From assembly GCA_022747635.1 (NCBI GenBank), contig JAKTNV010000064.1, positions 1,410,450 through 1,474,449 on the forward strand: a DNA stretch of 64,000 nt, written 5' to 3'. Numbering within the stretch: position 1 is the stretch's first letter; every line of letters begins with the position of its first letter. This document shows positions 21,316-32,029 of the stretch, in pieces. Source of the DNA: Hetaerina americana. Taxonomy: Eukaryota > Arthropoda > Insecta > Odonata > Calopterygidae. The notes beneath the pieces were generated by a model that saw only the letters and a list, made by a program, of their open reading frames with translations, did no database searches and was not told the DNA's origin. Position numbers and translations under genes: made by a program.

Positions 21316-21765
21316 ACTCTATATCACGTCCCTCTTCATCTCTGAGTACCTTCTTCCTCCCTTCATCCCGTCCAACATCCCTATCCTGTTCCTTCCCTTT
21401 CCTCGTTTGCCCAACATTCTCCCCTCAATTACAGTCTTCAACATCCCACTGCCGGTCAATACCCCGTTCATCCACTTTTCCTGCCTCCAGGGAATTTCTC
21501 CAAACAAACCCCTCTCTTCGCCCACCATACCAAGTACTTCCTCATTTGTTTTCTTCTGTGTCCATTTCACCTTCTCCATTCTTCTCCACACCCACATTTC
21601 AAAAGCCTCCAGTCTACGTCAATCCTCCTGTTTCAGTGACAACGTTTCCGCGTCGTTAATGATTATGCTACATATTAAATTTTTAACAAGTATTTTCTTA
21701 ACATCCTTACTCAATGTCCCAGTCATCAACTCCCTCCTCCTTGTGAAAGCCTCTTTGCCCAGTGC
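21316..21765 (-). mobile_element. RTE-type LINE, 3' end (copy C)
   Basis: The minus strand encodes the C-terminal end shared with copy A. It includes WRRMEKVKWTQKKTNEEVLG, EERGLFGEIPWRQEKWMNGV and KRGKGRNRIGMLDGMKGGRR, then the stop and a T-rich/A-rich tail near 21300. A frameshift lies near 21590. The upstream end is cut at about 21765, where an unrelated perfect palindrome begins. Confidence 0.88.
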
Positions 21766-21769
21766 ACGA

Positions 21770-21827
21770 TTTCCCGAACTACAAACCTGTATGTTCCACG
21801 GAACATACAGGTTTGTAGTTCGGGAAA
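21770..21827. repeat. Perfect 28-bp palindrome
   Basis: The arms 21770-21797 and 21800-21827 are exact reverse complements (TTTCCCGAACTACAAACC begins the left arm) with a 2-nt spacer. It sits at the truncation point of RTE copy C. Confidence 0.97.
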
Positions 21828-21959
21828 ATAGGGTAATTCCAAAAAGTGGAATGGAATCGGGACAATTTGGATGGATTTTATACACTGCAATACGTATGAA
21901 GGTCTGCTACCATCTACTCCAAGTAATAAATGAAGAGTAATTTTCAATTTCCTGCTTTA

Positions 21960-23200
21960 TGTAAGTGGCGCGTGTGTGGATATTTTAAGCAAAAAGGGCG
22001 CATTGTACATAATGCTTGCCCCCACAACTAATTAATTCATGGAGCCACCACTCGTTCCCACGAGTCATACTGTAAGTCACTCTTTCGTAACTCAGTGCTG
22101 CTCTCCCTGAGTTGCTGGTTTAACTAATGGCAGGCACACATCTAATCTTGGATATTCGAGTGGAAATGAGGAGCACTTTCTATCTTTGAACATTTGGAGA
22201 TGTCTTAGAAATGAAATCACCGCCCTCCTCCAGTCTCCTTCGTCAAAAGACATTGTTCGGCATCAGTGCATACTTTCGGGAGGATAAGGTCTGCGGGAAA
22301 GTTTACTTTTTAAATCCATGCTGTTTAAAACTTTGAAATTTGGTTGTTTCGAACTAAATTTTTGTTCATAATTTTGTCCTTAGTACAGAATATAAATATC
22401 ATTCCACCACTAATGGACTTGTGGTAAAAACTGGGACTTTGAAAAAAGAAGGCCAAGTAATGCTACTGATAGGACCAATACGTCTATCATTTAAGAGGGA
22501 ATATAATCGAAAAGCTGTGGTTTCTTCAATATCTAATATTAAAGAATAAGTGTTATCTATGAACTGACCGAAACGTTAAGTACGATGAAAGTTATTGAAA
22601 CTTGGGACTTACGTAAATTGGCAATTCGGATGCTCCTGGGGCAATGTGTGTTGTATGCCAGAAAATACTCCGCAGACACTTTGAAACGATACACAGCGAT
22701 TATAAAGGAAAATAATGGCATTTCATGAGAGACAACGTTGCTCACTGTAAAAATCAAAACTTAGAATTATCAAAAATTAATTAATATGCAGCAGAGGCAT
22801 CTGATCGCGTTAGTTATCGCATTGCACTTGATGGCGACGCTCGTAAGATTGTGGAGACACTAATTAAGACATGTGCTCCACGTTTATATTATATTATTAT
22901 AGTTTTTATCTAAAAATAATTCTAAATAAATAATTTATCTTAATAAAAATGGTTATTATTTTAACAAGTAGAATAACCCAACCTAAAAAATAAGCTAATA
23001 GTTCCGTCAAACTGCCCAGGTTTGAGAAGTGTTCCATCGCAGAAAAAGTTTGGGAAGCCCTTCCCTAGCGCAAATCTTCTCTTTGACCATTTTGGTCCAA
23101 ACCTTTCCTGTTTCACCCGCTCTAGTTTTTCCCTCCTATTTTAATGTCAAGCTGAGCCTTTCTCTTTCGGGGAAACCGCGAAACGTTTGTTTTATTAATA
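21960..23200. other. Unassigned AT-rich DNA
   Basis: No frame above 66 codons and no shared repeat. I see nothing to annotate. Confidence 0.45.
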
Positions 23201-23218
23201 TTGATGAGGCATAAGGCC

Positions 23219-23255
23219 ATGATGACGACGTGATGATGATGTCCATCGTCGAAAA
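23219..23255 (+). ncRNA. Hammerhead-like tail hairpin, weak
   Basis: CATGATGACGACG, a loop, then CATCGTCGAAAAC. The stem CGACG/CGTCG and the GAAAA strand fit the tail pattern, but the first core strand has A for T (CATGATGA) and no retroelement coding is nearby. Confidence 0.22.
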
Positions 23256-23584
23256 CTTAGTTGTATTTTAGTAAAGCTCATGTGGAATTACTATGCTACT
23301 TATTTCATTTAAATACGTCGTGTCAATTCTATAGAGTTACGACGAAGGCAAAAATTTGATCCGGTTGGCATTATGAATCATACGATATTTCATTTCATCT
23401 CGTATTTTGTTGCAACCTAGAAGCTCGTCTCGCACGACAGACTTTTGTTATAAAGTTGGATACCGCAGCGCTAATTAAGATGCTCGTCAACTATAGCATC
23501 AACTTTGGAATTCATACCGATCCTCCGTTAGTAACTAATGGTCTTGAAATGTAGAGTGTTGAAGGTGAATGCTTTACATTAAGG

Positions 23585-23970
23585 GTGCCGCATCGACGCC
23601 GCCGGGGCCGTACAGAAGGGCGTGCCACGCACGCTTCGGCGTCGGTGGTGGAAGGGGGGAAAACCACACTAACCCCCCCCCCATTTAAATCGACGGGCGG
23701 TCTTTTGCGGCATAGGCTATGCATCACTACTAACCGCGGTGCTCAGCGGAGAGGGCACTTTGTACGCATATCAATAAATAAGTTGTGTTATAAGATATTA
23801 CTGCACTTTGTGAGCATTCCGGGGCGATGTTATGTATGGGGAGGAGAGGGAGAAGTGGCGAGGGGCGTGGCACGGGTGGGGGGGCGCTTCATGGCAGGAC
23901 TAATGGGAGCCGTGAATCTCTCCAGCAACAATAGGAGGGAATCCCGAAGGCAAAAAGCAATGGACTGATG
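23585..23970. other. Moderately GC-rich stretch
   Basis: The 127-codon frame is compositional. Poly-C and poly-G runs near 23670 and 23880 resemble the other islands in small. Confidence 0.35.
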
Positions 23971-24039
23971 CAATGGGCATTGCGGGGAGGACTGTCGGTG
24001 ATACTAATAAAACATGACTGGTCCGGAATATAAGAACAC

Positions 24040-24690
24040 ACACAATCGATTAGGGAAGTGTTATCGGACCTCTTTTATTCCTACTTTACGCGACTATGAC
24101 TCCGTAAGGTATGTTTATTTGCCGACGATGCAGTGGTTTACCGCGATATCCATGATCCTGAGGACACGGCAGCTTTACGGTAGACTTTGATGCCACACAA
24201 TTCTGGTGCGACGCTTGGTACCTAGAATTGAGCTTAAAAAAGTGCGCAGTGATACATTTTTCGTAAAACAGCAATTCCCCCGCCCCCCGAACGCCTACTG
24301 CATTGGGAACACCGAAATGGAATGCGTGGACTCAATTAAATATACTTGGGCGTTACCCTCACTCACGATCTGTCCTGGGCGAAACACATACTAGGGGGAA
24401 TATGTGGACCAACTAGTCAAGAGTTAGGATTCACTATTAGAATAGCACTTGGTAAATGTGATGAAAAGGTTAAAGAGAGATTTTAGCTTTCGCTGGTTCG
24501 GTCTTATCAATTGAATATACTGCAAGTGTATGGGATCATCACGAAGTTGGATTAATTGCCGAATCGGATCGCGTGAATCGTAGAGAAGCTGTATTTGTAA
24601 AAAGTTGTTATGATGAACTTAGTAGAGTATCAAAATTATTATTCACCCCCTGCAACAACCCAAGCGGTGGCTTGGGTGGGACAAAAATTC
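24040..24690 (+). mobile_element. CR1/L2-like LINE fragment (copy 4)
   Basis: It opens with GPLLFLLY-type sequence and a decayed FADDAVVYRDI box, continues through the segments shared with copies 1, 2 and 5, and ends in the tail TTCACCCCCTGCAACAACCC followed by GCGGTGGCTTGGGTGGGA. That tail also ends copy 5 and the isolated tail at 33495. Several stops and frameshifts occur. Confidence 0.78.
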
Positions 24691-24699
24691 AAAAAATCA

Positions 24700-25305
24700 A
24701 TAAAAACTCTCTTACTAATATTCCCCGAGGACTCTAATGAGAGAATTGTTTTTATTGCCAATGGTCGCGGCATCCGGGTGCGTCCCTGAGGGCGTGTCGC
24801 CCAGAAGTGTTCCCGCAGAAGCCACCGTGTGCCATGAAATCACATATCAGCTGGGAATCATCTACCGAGAACTTAAAAGCTGAGTGGGAAACATTGCGTC
24901 ATTGCATTTTTCCATAGATAAATAAAGCAAGACATGAACTAATCCAGACGATTTAATTGGTATGTTTAGGAGGTTATACGTATTTATTATTCTAGACACG
25001 TGCAAGCCCCCTTTTAAGGTAGGATTTGAATGGGCAGCCTACACAACCGTATGCGACACTAAAAACGCAATATAACCTATTTGAGTACTATTTTAGACCC
25101 CTGGATTCTGTTAAAGAGGCCATGACAAGGTGACTACACAAGTGTCCGATTGATGACTTACAGAAAGCATGCCACAACCGACGGAGGCACTGGCTTGGTG
25201 TGTCGATACGTAAAGGGTGCTTTTACGAAGAATTTTAGCCATTTGTCCTCACATCTCCATTACATTTTTCCCCCAAAGTTATCCTACTTATTTTTGGGAC
25301 ATTAC
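24700..25305. other. Unassigned DNA
   Basis: No feature recognised between the CR1-like tail and the RTE cluster. Confidence 0.4.
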
Positions 25306-25309
25306 TTGG

Positions 25310-25910
25310 GGCATCTGACACTGATCTCACAGAGTCCTCTGGTCAGATTCCTTCTTCATAGATGCTACGACTCAGCCAATATTTATATATATTTCTCCCA
25401 CATTTTCCTAAACCTTTTAGTAGTTGCACAGGAATGTTATCCACCCCCACGGCTTTATTTGCCTTCATCTCCCTTAATGCCCTTTCTATCTCATTGTCTA
25501 GTATGCCTGGACCTAAGCTATCTTCCTCTACGTCATGTTCCTTTTCTATGTCTAACTTCGTCTGACTAAGTTCTTTGCTATACAGTTCTTCTATATATTT
25601 CTTCCATCTATCTTAGATATTTTCTCTGTAAACTATTATCTCACCCAATATTTCTCTAACTGTTAACACAGATCTTCCCTACTTACTTCCAGATAGTGAT
25701 TTAACCTTCTTCCATAACCCAAAACTTTTACCCTTCCTCTGAAAACATTCCATATCCTCGCACTGCGTCTTCCAACATGCTTCTTTTTCTTTATTTGATG
25801 CCCGTCTCTAAAAATTGTTAACCCTTGGTACTACCTTCTGTGTAGCTGTTGTTTACATCATTCGTTTTCTTCTCTCGTCTATCTCTGTAATCATTTTATC
25901 CGTGATCCAT
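25310..25910 (-). mobile_element. RTE-type LINE, internal fragment (copy B)
   Basis: The fragment covers the linker (PWITDKMITEIDE on the minus strand) through the segment encoding DNEIERALREM and AVGVDNIP to just before the RT core. It is truncated at both ends. Its 5' edge at about 25910 touches the 3' end of copy A (25920), giving two RTE pieces head to tail. The same protein segment occurs in copies A, D and E. Confidence 0.85.
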
Positions 25911-25919
25911 GGTTACAAA

Positions 25920-28335
25920 ATCCAGCATCCTACTCTACATCAGGTCCATTTTTATCTCTGAGTACTTTCTTCCTCCCTTCATCCCGTCCAACATCCCTAT
26001 CCTGTTCCTTCCCTTTCCTCGTTTGCCTAACATTCTCCCCTTTATTACAGTCTTCAACATCCCAATGCCGGTCAACACCCCCTTCACCACTTTTCCTTCC
26101 TCCATTGGATTTCTCCTAACAAACCCCTCTCTTCGCCCACCATACCAAGTACTTCCTCGTTTGTTTTCTTCTCTATCCATTTCACCCTCTCCATTCTTCC
26201 CCACACCAATATTTCAAAAGCCTCCAGTCTACGTCTATCCTCCTGCTTCAATGACCACGTTTCCGCGCCGTACATAGCCACGCTCCATATCAATGTTTTT
26301 ACGAGTCTTTTCTTAACATCCTTACTCAACGTCCCTGTCATCAACTCCCTCCTCCTTGTGAAAGCCTCTTTGCCAAGCGCAATTCTTCTTCTCACGTCCC
26401 TACTACTTTGACCGTGTTGGTCCAAAACACTTCCGAGATACGTAAACTGTTCTACCTACTCCAGTTTTTGCCCTCTTATATTAATGTTTAGCTTAGACTT
26501 TTACTTCCTGGAAAATCGTATAACCTTTGTTTTACCTATATGGATTCTCATCTCATACCTGTCGCAATCAATTTTTAATTCACTCAACAATGGTTTTAAA
26601 CCCTTGGCTAACTGTCAAACTAAAGCTTGGTCATCAGCGAACCTAAACGATTTTACGAATTCTCCTGCGAATTTCATTCCTACCTCAGGCTCTTTCCAGG
26701 CATCTTAAATCATTTCCTCTGCATATACGTTGAACAGCAATGGTCATAATGCGCAACCCTCCCTTACACCTCTTCTCAACATTACCCATCCGGTTCCCCG
26801 TTCACCACTCGCACGTGAGCAGTCTGAGACATGTACAGGTTGCGGATTAGCCTCCTGTCCCTTCAATCTATTCCTATTTTCTTCAATATACTCATTAGTC
26901 TTTCCCAATTCACTCTATCAAACGCTTTTTCAAAATCTACGAAACAGGCAAATACCCTCTGGTTGTGTTCTATATTCCTCTCTATTAATAATCTCATTAC
27001 TGCAATGGCATCACTCGTACCTCTCCCCTTCCTAAACCAAAACTAATCATCCCATAAGTAATCATTTGCCCTACTCTCCATCCTTTTGTTCATGATCCTT
27101 AAAACAACTTCAGCTGCGTGGGATATCAAACTTATATTATTGTAGTTCTCACATAATGTAGCCTTCACTTTTTTCGGAATAGGAACTAACACTGATCTCA
27201 CAAAGTCTTCCGGCCAGATTCCGTCTTCATAGATACTACGAATCAGCCCATATAGCCTCTTCCTACCTCAATTTCCCCACCGCCGCCGGCCACAGTGGCG
27301 GCGGGGTAACGTCCTCGCCAACCAACCCGAAGGTCGCGGGTTCGATTCCCGCCTAGGTGGATTTCCCTCCATCTAGGGCTTGGTTATATGCGATTGTCTG
27401 CAATATAATGTCTGTAATGCAGGGTTAGGTGGAAGAAGGGACTATTAATCTCAACCTCGCCCAATTAAGTCGATAAATAAATAAATAAAAGTTTCTTTAA
27501 CATTTCAATAGTTCCGCGGGAATGTTATCCACCCCCACGGCCTTATTTAGTTTCATCTCCCTTAATGCCCTTTCTATCTCATTGTCTAGTATGCCTGGAC
27601 CTAAGCTGTCTTCCTCTACGTCCTGTTCCTTTTTTTTGTCTAACTTTGCTGGACTAAGTTCTTTACCATACAGTTCTTCTATATACTCCTTCTATCTAAC
27701 TTGGATCTTTCCTGTGTCAACTATTATCCTGCCCGCCTTATCTCTAACTGTTACCATAGAACTTCCTTTCTTACTTCCCGATAAAGATTTAACTTTGCTG
27801 TAGAGTGCACCAATTTAACCCTTCCTCTGCAAACTTTCCATATTCTCGCACTGCGTCTTCCACCATGCTTCTTTTGCTTCATTTATTTTGCCCGCCTTAA
27901 TTTATTGTTTATCTCTTTGTGATTCCTTTTGCCTGACCCTGTATTTACTTTCTTCCATGTTCTTCTCTCACCCATCTTTGTAATCATCTCATCCGTGATC
28001 CACGGCGTCCTAGTCCTTTTCGCGTTAACGATTCTAGTAAGGTCATTCGAGGCTTCAGATAACCCTTCCTTGATACATTCCCATTTTTCTTCGATAGTAC
28101 TTAGCTCTTTACAATCGTCCATGATTTCTTCTACAGCCTGTTCTTACTCCTTCCTTTTCAAACCATTTAATGCTTCTAAATTCCATTTTCTAACCAGCCG
28201 CCCCTGCGTCATCATTTTGAAACGGACGCTATATTTCATAAAAACTACATTGTGGTCAGAGTCCGCATCCGCTCCCGGGAGGCAGTGCGAATTTATCATA
28301 CTGTTCCTAAACCTATGTCTAACCAGAATATATAA
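25920..28335 (-). mobile_element. RTE-type LINE (copy A), carries a SINE
   Basis: This is the longest RTE copy. In order on the minus strand it has the end of the endonuclease (LVRHRFRNSMINSHCLPGAD then SDHNVVFMKYSVRFKM, with the catalytic SDH), the linker with RTPWITDEMITKMGERR, the RT N-terminal blocks, a SINE at 27285-27490, and then the RT core. The core includes the catalytic FADDQAL encoded near 26620-26650. Last comes the C-terminal KDVKKRLVKTLIWSVAMYG, AETWSLKQEDRRRLEAFE and GRNRIGMLDGMKGGRKYSEI near 25950. Stops and frameshifts occur throughout. The upstream half of the endonuclease is missing where a plus-strand PLE starts at about 28336. Confidence 0.9.
27285..27490 (+). mobile_element. 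tRNA-derived SINE, family A (copy 2), nested in RTE
   Basis: The tRNA-like head has a good B box (GGGTTCGATTCCCGCC). The body and the (AAAT)n tail match 18866-19060. It interrupts RTE copy A between two segments that are contiguous in copy D (40700-40760), so it inserted into the RTE afterwards. A clean target-site duplication is not visible. Confidence 0.88.
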
Positions 28336-28990
28336 GATGAACCCTGCCTCGCCCCTATCCGCACCATGCAACCGCCCACGCTGCAAATGCTGCCATTTTC
28401 TAAGACCCTCCTCCTCCCTTGTTGCCAACTCCCAACCGGTCGCGACCTGTACCTCAAAAAATATTATATATCGCCTCTCTTGTAACTTTTGCCCAGCCTT
28501 CAACGTAGGCGAATGCACTACCACATTTTCCCTCCGCTTGAATAACTACTGATATTCCACAAAACCACCAATTCCACCAAATTCCTACCTGCCTAAATTA
28601 TCCCATCCCTACTCACACTGCTTCCCACAACCAATCTTTTGATGATTGCCTCTCCGTTTCGCTGATTGAAACCCTTCCCAAATCTGCTAGTATAATAGAG
28701 GTGAGAACCCGCGAGATGGCGCACATCTGGGTGTCCCAGTCATTTAAACCCCCCGGGATGAACCACGCCCTCTGAATGGATTCAATAGCTGCCTAAATAT
28801 CCCCTCCCACCCCCTTGTTCATTTCCTATTAGTCGCTTACCCCTCCTTCCCTCACCTTTCCCCCGCACATGTCCTCTCCGCTCTTCCCCGAGAACGCTAT
28901 TCTGATGACGACGGTCGAGCCGTCGAAGCGTCAAAACTACATATGTGAGTGTCCTTTCTTTGTGTTTCTATGTTTTAAAAATCTACACCA
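28336..28990 (+). mobile_element. Penelope-like element 3' end (PLE-3), 5'-truncated
   Basis: Only the GIY-YIG end remains. CNRPRCKCCHFLRPSSSLVA and SKNIIYRLSCNFCPAFNVGE parallel the PLE-2 frame at 43357-43540, with YIG decayed to NVG. SLRLNNY ends the first frame, and decayed sequence continues to the IIEVRTRE-like stretch near 28700. About 200 bp on comes the hammerhead-like hairpin and then the tail GTGAGTGTCCTTTCTTTGTG. A (TA)n tract follows. The 5' edge is cut against RTE copy A. Confidence 0.85.
28902..28932 (+). ncRNA. Hammerhead-like tail hairpin of PLE-3
   Basis: CTGATGA, spacer C, stem GACGG/CCGTC closed by TCGAG, then GAAGCGTC. The first core strand is the exact hammerhead consensus and the stem is perfect. 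GAAA is changed to GAAG. It lies directly downstream of a PLE coding end, where PLE hammerheads are expected. Confidence 0.5.
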
Positions 28991-29000
28991 GAGTTTATAT

Positions 29001-29001
29001 A

Positions 29002-29055
<54 letters not shown>

Positions 29056-29080
29056 CGAGCCGTCGAAGCGTCAACACTAC
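29001..29080. repeat. (TA)n tract with a partial tail copy
   Basis: The (TA)n tract (29001-29050) is followed by AAAATCGAGCCGTCGAAGCG and TCAACACTACATATG, a partial second copy of the PLE-3 hairpin's 3' half in the same orientation. Confidence 0.85.
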
Positions 29081-29129
29081 ATATGTTAGTGTGTGTGTAT
29101 GTGTGTGTATATGTATATATATATATACA

Positions 29130-29395
29130 TATTAACACGTGTGAATTTTTAAAACATAGAAACACAAATAAAGGACACATATGTAGTTTTGACGCTTTCT
29201 TGACGCGTTTTGACGGTTCTCACGTCTATGATACTTGCAGATTTGGGAAGGGTTTCAATTACCGAAAATGGAAAGCAGTCATCAAGAGATTGGTTGTGGG
29301 AAGCAGTGTGAGTAGGGATGGGATATTTTAGGAAGGTAGGGGATTTGGTGGAATATCGGTAATTATTCAAGCGGAGGGAAAATGTGGTCGTACAT
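29130..29395 (-). mobile_element. Inverted PLE-3 tail
   Basis: The reverse complement matches 28515-28985: TACGACCACATTTTCCCTCC, then CCCTACTCACACTGCTTCCC and the final TACATATGTGTCC tail. The part holding the hammerhead-like hairpin is collapsed to degenerate CGTCAAAACGCGTC sequence. With 28515-28990 it forms a tail-to-tail inverted pair around (TA)n. Confidence 0.85.
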
Positions 29396-29454
29396 ATATA
29401 TAAACACACATTGAAACACAAAAACCCGCCAAACGGCGAACAAATACTCATTAT

Positions 29455-29597
29455 TAAGTTAAGAGCATCCGCCCGGCAAGTGGAAAGATCCGGAGTTCAA
29501 GTCCCGGTCAAGGAGATATTTTTACACTCGTCATTTGCCTAATTTCGCCTTCCCCACCTCTACTGTGTTCGTCCTGTATACGTGTTCCTATCCCTTT

Positions 29598-29600
<3 letters not shown>
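29455..29600 (+). mobile_element. tRNA-derived SINE, family C (copy 1)
   Basis: The head contains AAGAGCATCCGCCCGGCAAG and the B-box-like GAGTTCAAGTCCCGG. The body runs through TTCGCCTTCCCCACCTCTA to GTGTTCCTATCCCTTTTTC and ends in (TA)n. The same head and body occur at 63660-63825 and 29805-29955 on the other strand. Confidence 0.82.

Positions 29601-29656
<56 letters not shown>
29601..29656. repeat. (TA)n microsatellite
   Basis: The tract directly follows SINE C copy 1 and serves as its tail. Confidence 0.95.
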
Positions 29657-29660
<4 letters not shown>

Positions 29661-29720
29661 AATACACAGTAACACACAATATGGAAAAACAAAATATCCC
29701 TTATCCTTATATCGATATCC

Positions 29721-29808
29721 AATATCCATGTGAATGAATACATATGTATATATATATACACACACATACATACATATGTATTCATTCACATGGATATCGA
29801 TATAAGGA
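29721..29808. repeat. 26-bp-arm palindrome around a TA/CA core
   Basis: TATCCATGTGAATGAATACA and its continuation at 29721 is mirrored by the reverse complement ending at about 29795, enclosing a (TA)n(CA)n core. It lies between the two opposed SINE C copies. Confidence 0.85.
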
Positions 29809-29955
29809 AAAGGGATATGAACACATAGAAAGGACGAGCACATACTCTTTTTGTGCTTGTGATTTGTTCGAAAGGTGGAATCGAGTGGATCAGAACCGTT
29901 AAAAAGTGTCTATGACCGGGAGTTGAACCATGGATCTTTCGACTTGCCGGCTGGG
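29805..29955 (-). mobile_element. tRNA-derived SINE, family C (copy 2, inverted)
   Basis: The reverse complement carries the GCAAGTCGAAAGATCC head, the B-box-like GGTTCAACTCCCGG and the GTGTTCATATCCCTTTTCC end. It faces copy 1 tail to tail. Confidence 0.78.
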
Positions 29956-30029
29956 TGCTCTAACCAAAAATATACATACAGACTTGCACATATATAGATG
30001 GATGGATGAGCGATTAGATATCACCCCGT

Positions 30030-30530
30030 GGAGTTGCCAGCCCGGAAAATGGGCGTGGAAAGAGGGAAGGTTTGGATGGGGCATCGTCCTCCACCCCACC
30101 GAATCCTTATTTTCATCCCCTCACTTCTTTTCCGTGATTTTTTCGGGTATTTTTCCTCGTCTGAAAGGGAAGGGCACAGGTGTGGTGGTTGCGTGGGCCG
30201 AATTAGCATTTCGGGGCGAGGCAGAGGGGGTTGGGAGTGGTTCTCGGAGGGTGGGGATGCGACCCCGGGGGTGGGCGCGGGGCAAATTGAGGGCGGGAGA
30301 CCTCAAATTGGATTTTTTAAATCCGAGGCTGGCTCGCCCGCCGCAATCATCTGACCCAATCACTTCCACCGACCCCCCTCTCCCTCCCAGGCCCCACCCC
30401 CTCCCGCCCCCACCGACCCCTCCCCGGCACGCGGTCTCATTTCAGGGCCGCCCCACTCGGCAGGGCGGGAGAGCGGCCCGCGGGCGGCCGGCCGCCTCTC
30501 TTCGGGGATTTCGAACGCAGGTGAAATGGA
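30030..30530. other. GC-rich island
   Basis: The strand bias flips inside: purine-rich to about 30300, then C-rich. The 201-codon plus-strand frame across it has no domain and is compositional. Confidence 0.45.
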
Positions 30531-30539
30531 AGTGACTCG

Positions 30540-32025
30540 TCGAGACTTGCATAGCGAATTGCTTCCGGATGGGCGGAATTCACTCTCGTGTGGAGCAGAA
30601 GAACAACTCTTCGATTATGCGTTTATCTCAAATGCAATGCATTTATAACCAACAATAAGCACGCGTGCACATCAGGCTGTAGGGGACTTAAAGGCGGTGA
30701 ATGTGGTGTGTGGCAGATGGTGATTACACGAGACACACGATCTCCATTCCATGCGGATCATATGTTACCAGCCAGTGGATAATTCGTATAATTCAAGCAA
30801 AGGAAGTACAACAGTTTTGTTTCTTGTAGCTTCCAGAATATCATTGAATTTATAAGTATAGGATAGGATATGTGGTGCAAATGGGGCTCGTAATCATTTG
30901 ATAGCGATGCACAAATGGACAACTAGGACACCTAGTAGTAACACATGATTTAGGAATCCACCGAGAAAATAACTATTCTGATCTATTGTGCCAAACCGAA
31001 AATACTTAGTTTGCGGTCTATCCCTTGGAATCCATAGCAGTGGCCGTGCGGCAAACCCTAAATTTTGGAGTTTAAAATATGCTTATAAATCATTTCCGAA
31101 GGAGACTTACCGAAGGATGTTGCCATCGGGGATCCATCAAATAAGTCAGCCCTCGAAGTGCTAGAGATTTCCATCCTTTTCGTCGAAGCGATGTAGCCTC
31201 TCTATTCAATTTGGCGATGTGAATTCGTCGAAAATCTCATCTCCGTTCATCGGAAAAATACATTCACGAGTACACCCCGCAAGTGACCTTTAAAAGGGAG
31301 GATTTGGAGAAGTACCTGGAGGACGAAATACGCATCGCGAAAACTTTCCCAGGCCTATAATCTCATTTGGCGTTCCCCATGTTCTCCTTTAGTTCTTCTT
31401 ACCTACCTCCATGGCGTCTAAGACGTCGTCGCATTCACGCCCTCACCATGAGAGGGTGTGCACAATCGCCGCCGCAGCACCCCCCCCCCTCCCCAGGGGG
31501 GCCGGCCTCTCTCCCGCTCGCACTTCAAGACAAAAAGACCCGCACGCGTGGCCCCTTCGCGCTGAAAGGCGCTCGGTATTAAACTGGAGTAAATGGACCC
31601 ATCTAGAACAGTTCCTAAGTTTCCGATGGGCCAAAATGAAATGAAACCTAACTGGATTAGATGCCTTAAGCCATAAGACATCCATCCGCTTCCTTATTTC
31701 TATATTTAGGTCAATAGCAATCGCGCGACTGCCGCACACAATGAATGAAGGACCACAATTGAGCGCGCGTCTAAGTTCCCCGCCTGGGACAAAGCGCAGC
31801 GCCGGGGAAACACACGCAGGCCGGGGCGCACACGCCTTTCGATTGGTCCGCACGTGTAACCTAACGAAGCCTTTAACATGATGGTAGAAACGTGTGCCTT
31901 CGTCCGTAAGCGTGCATTTGTCTTTAATTGTGGCGTTTCCTATGATGATATAGAGTGGATGCATATTTAATCCAATATCTAAAGAGACAGTCGCTTGAAT
32001 CGATACCAGCGCAGCTATCATCAAC
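30540..32025. other. Unassigned DNA
   Basis: The 212-codon minus-strand frame at 31443-32081 is not repetitive or strongly low-complexity, but no family is recognised. A short C-run (31482) and G-run fall inside. Confidence 0.4.
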
Positions 32026-32029
32026 CCGA

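Noticed and set aside
25909..26277. Plus-strand hydrophobic frames over the RTE cluster
   Set aside because: They are antisense shadows of the RTE reverse transcriptase; the coherent motifs are on the minus strand.
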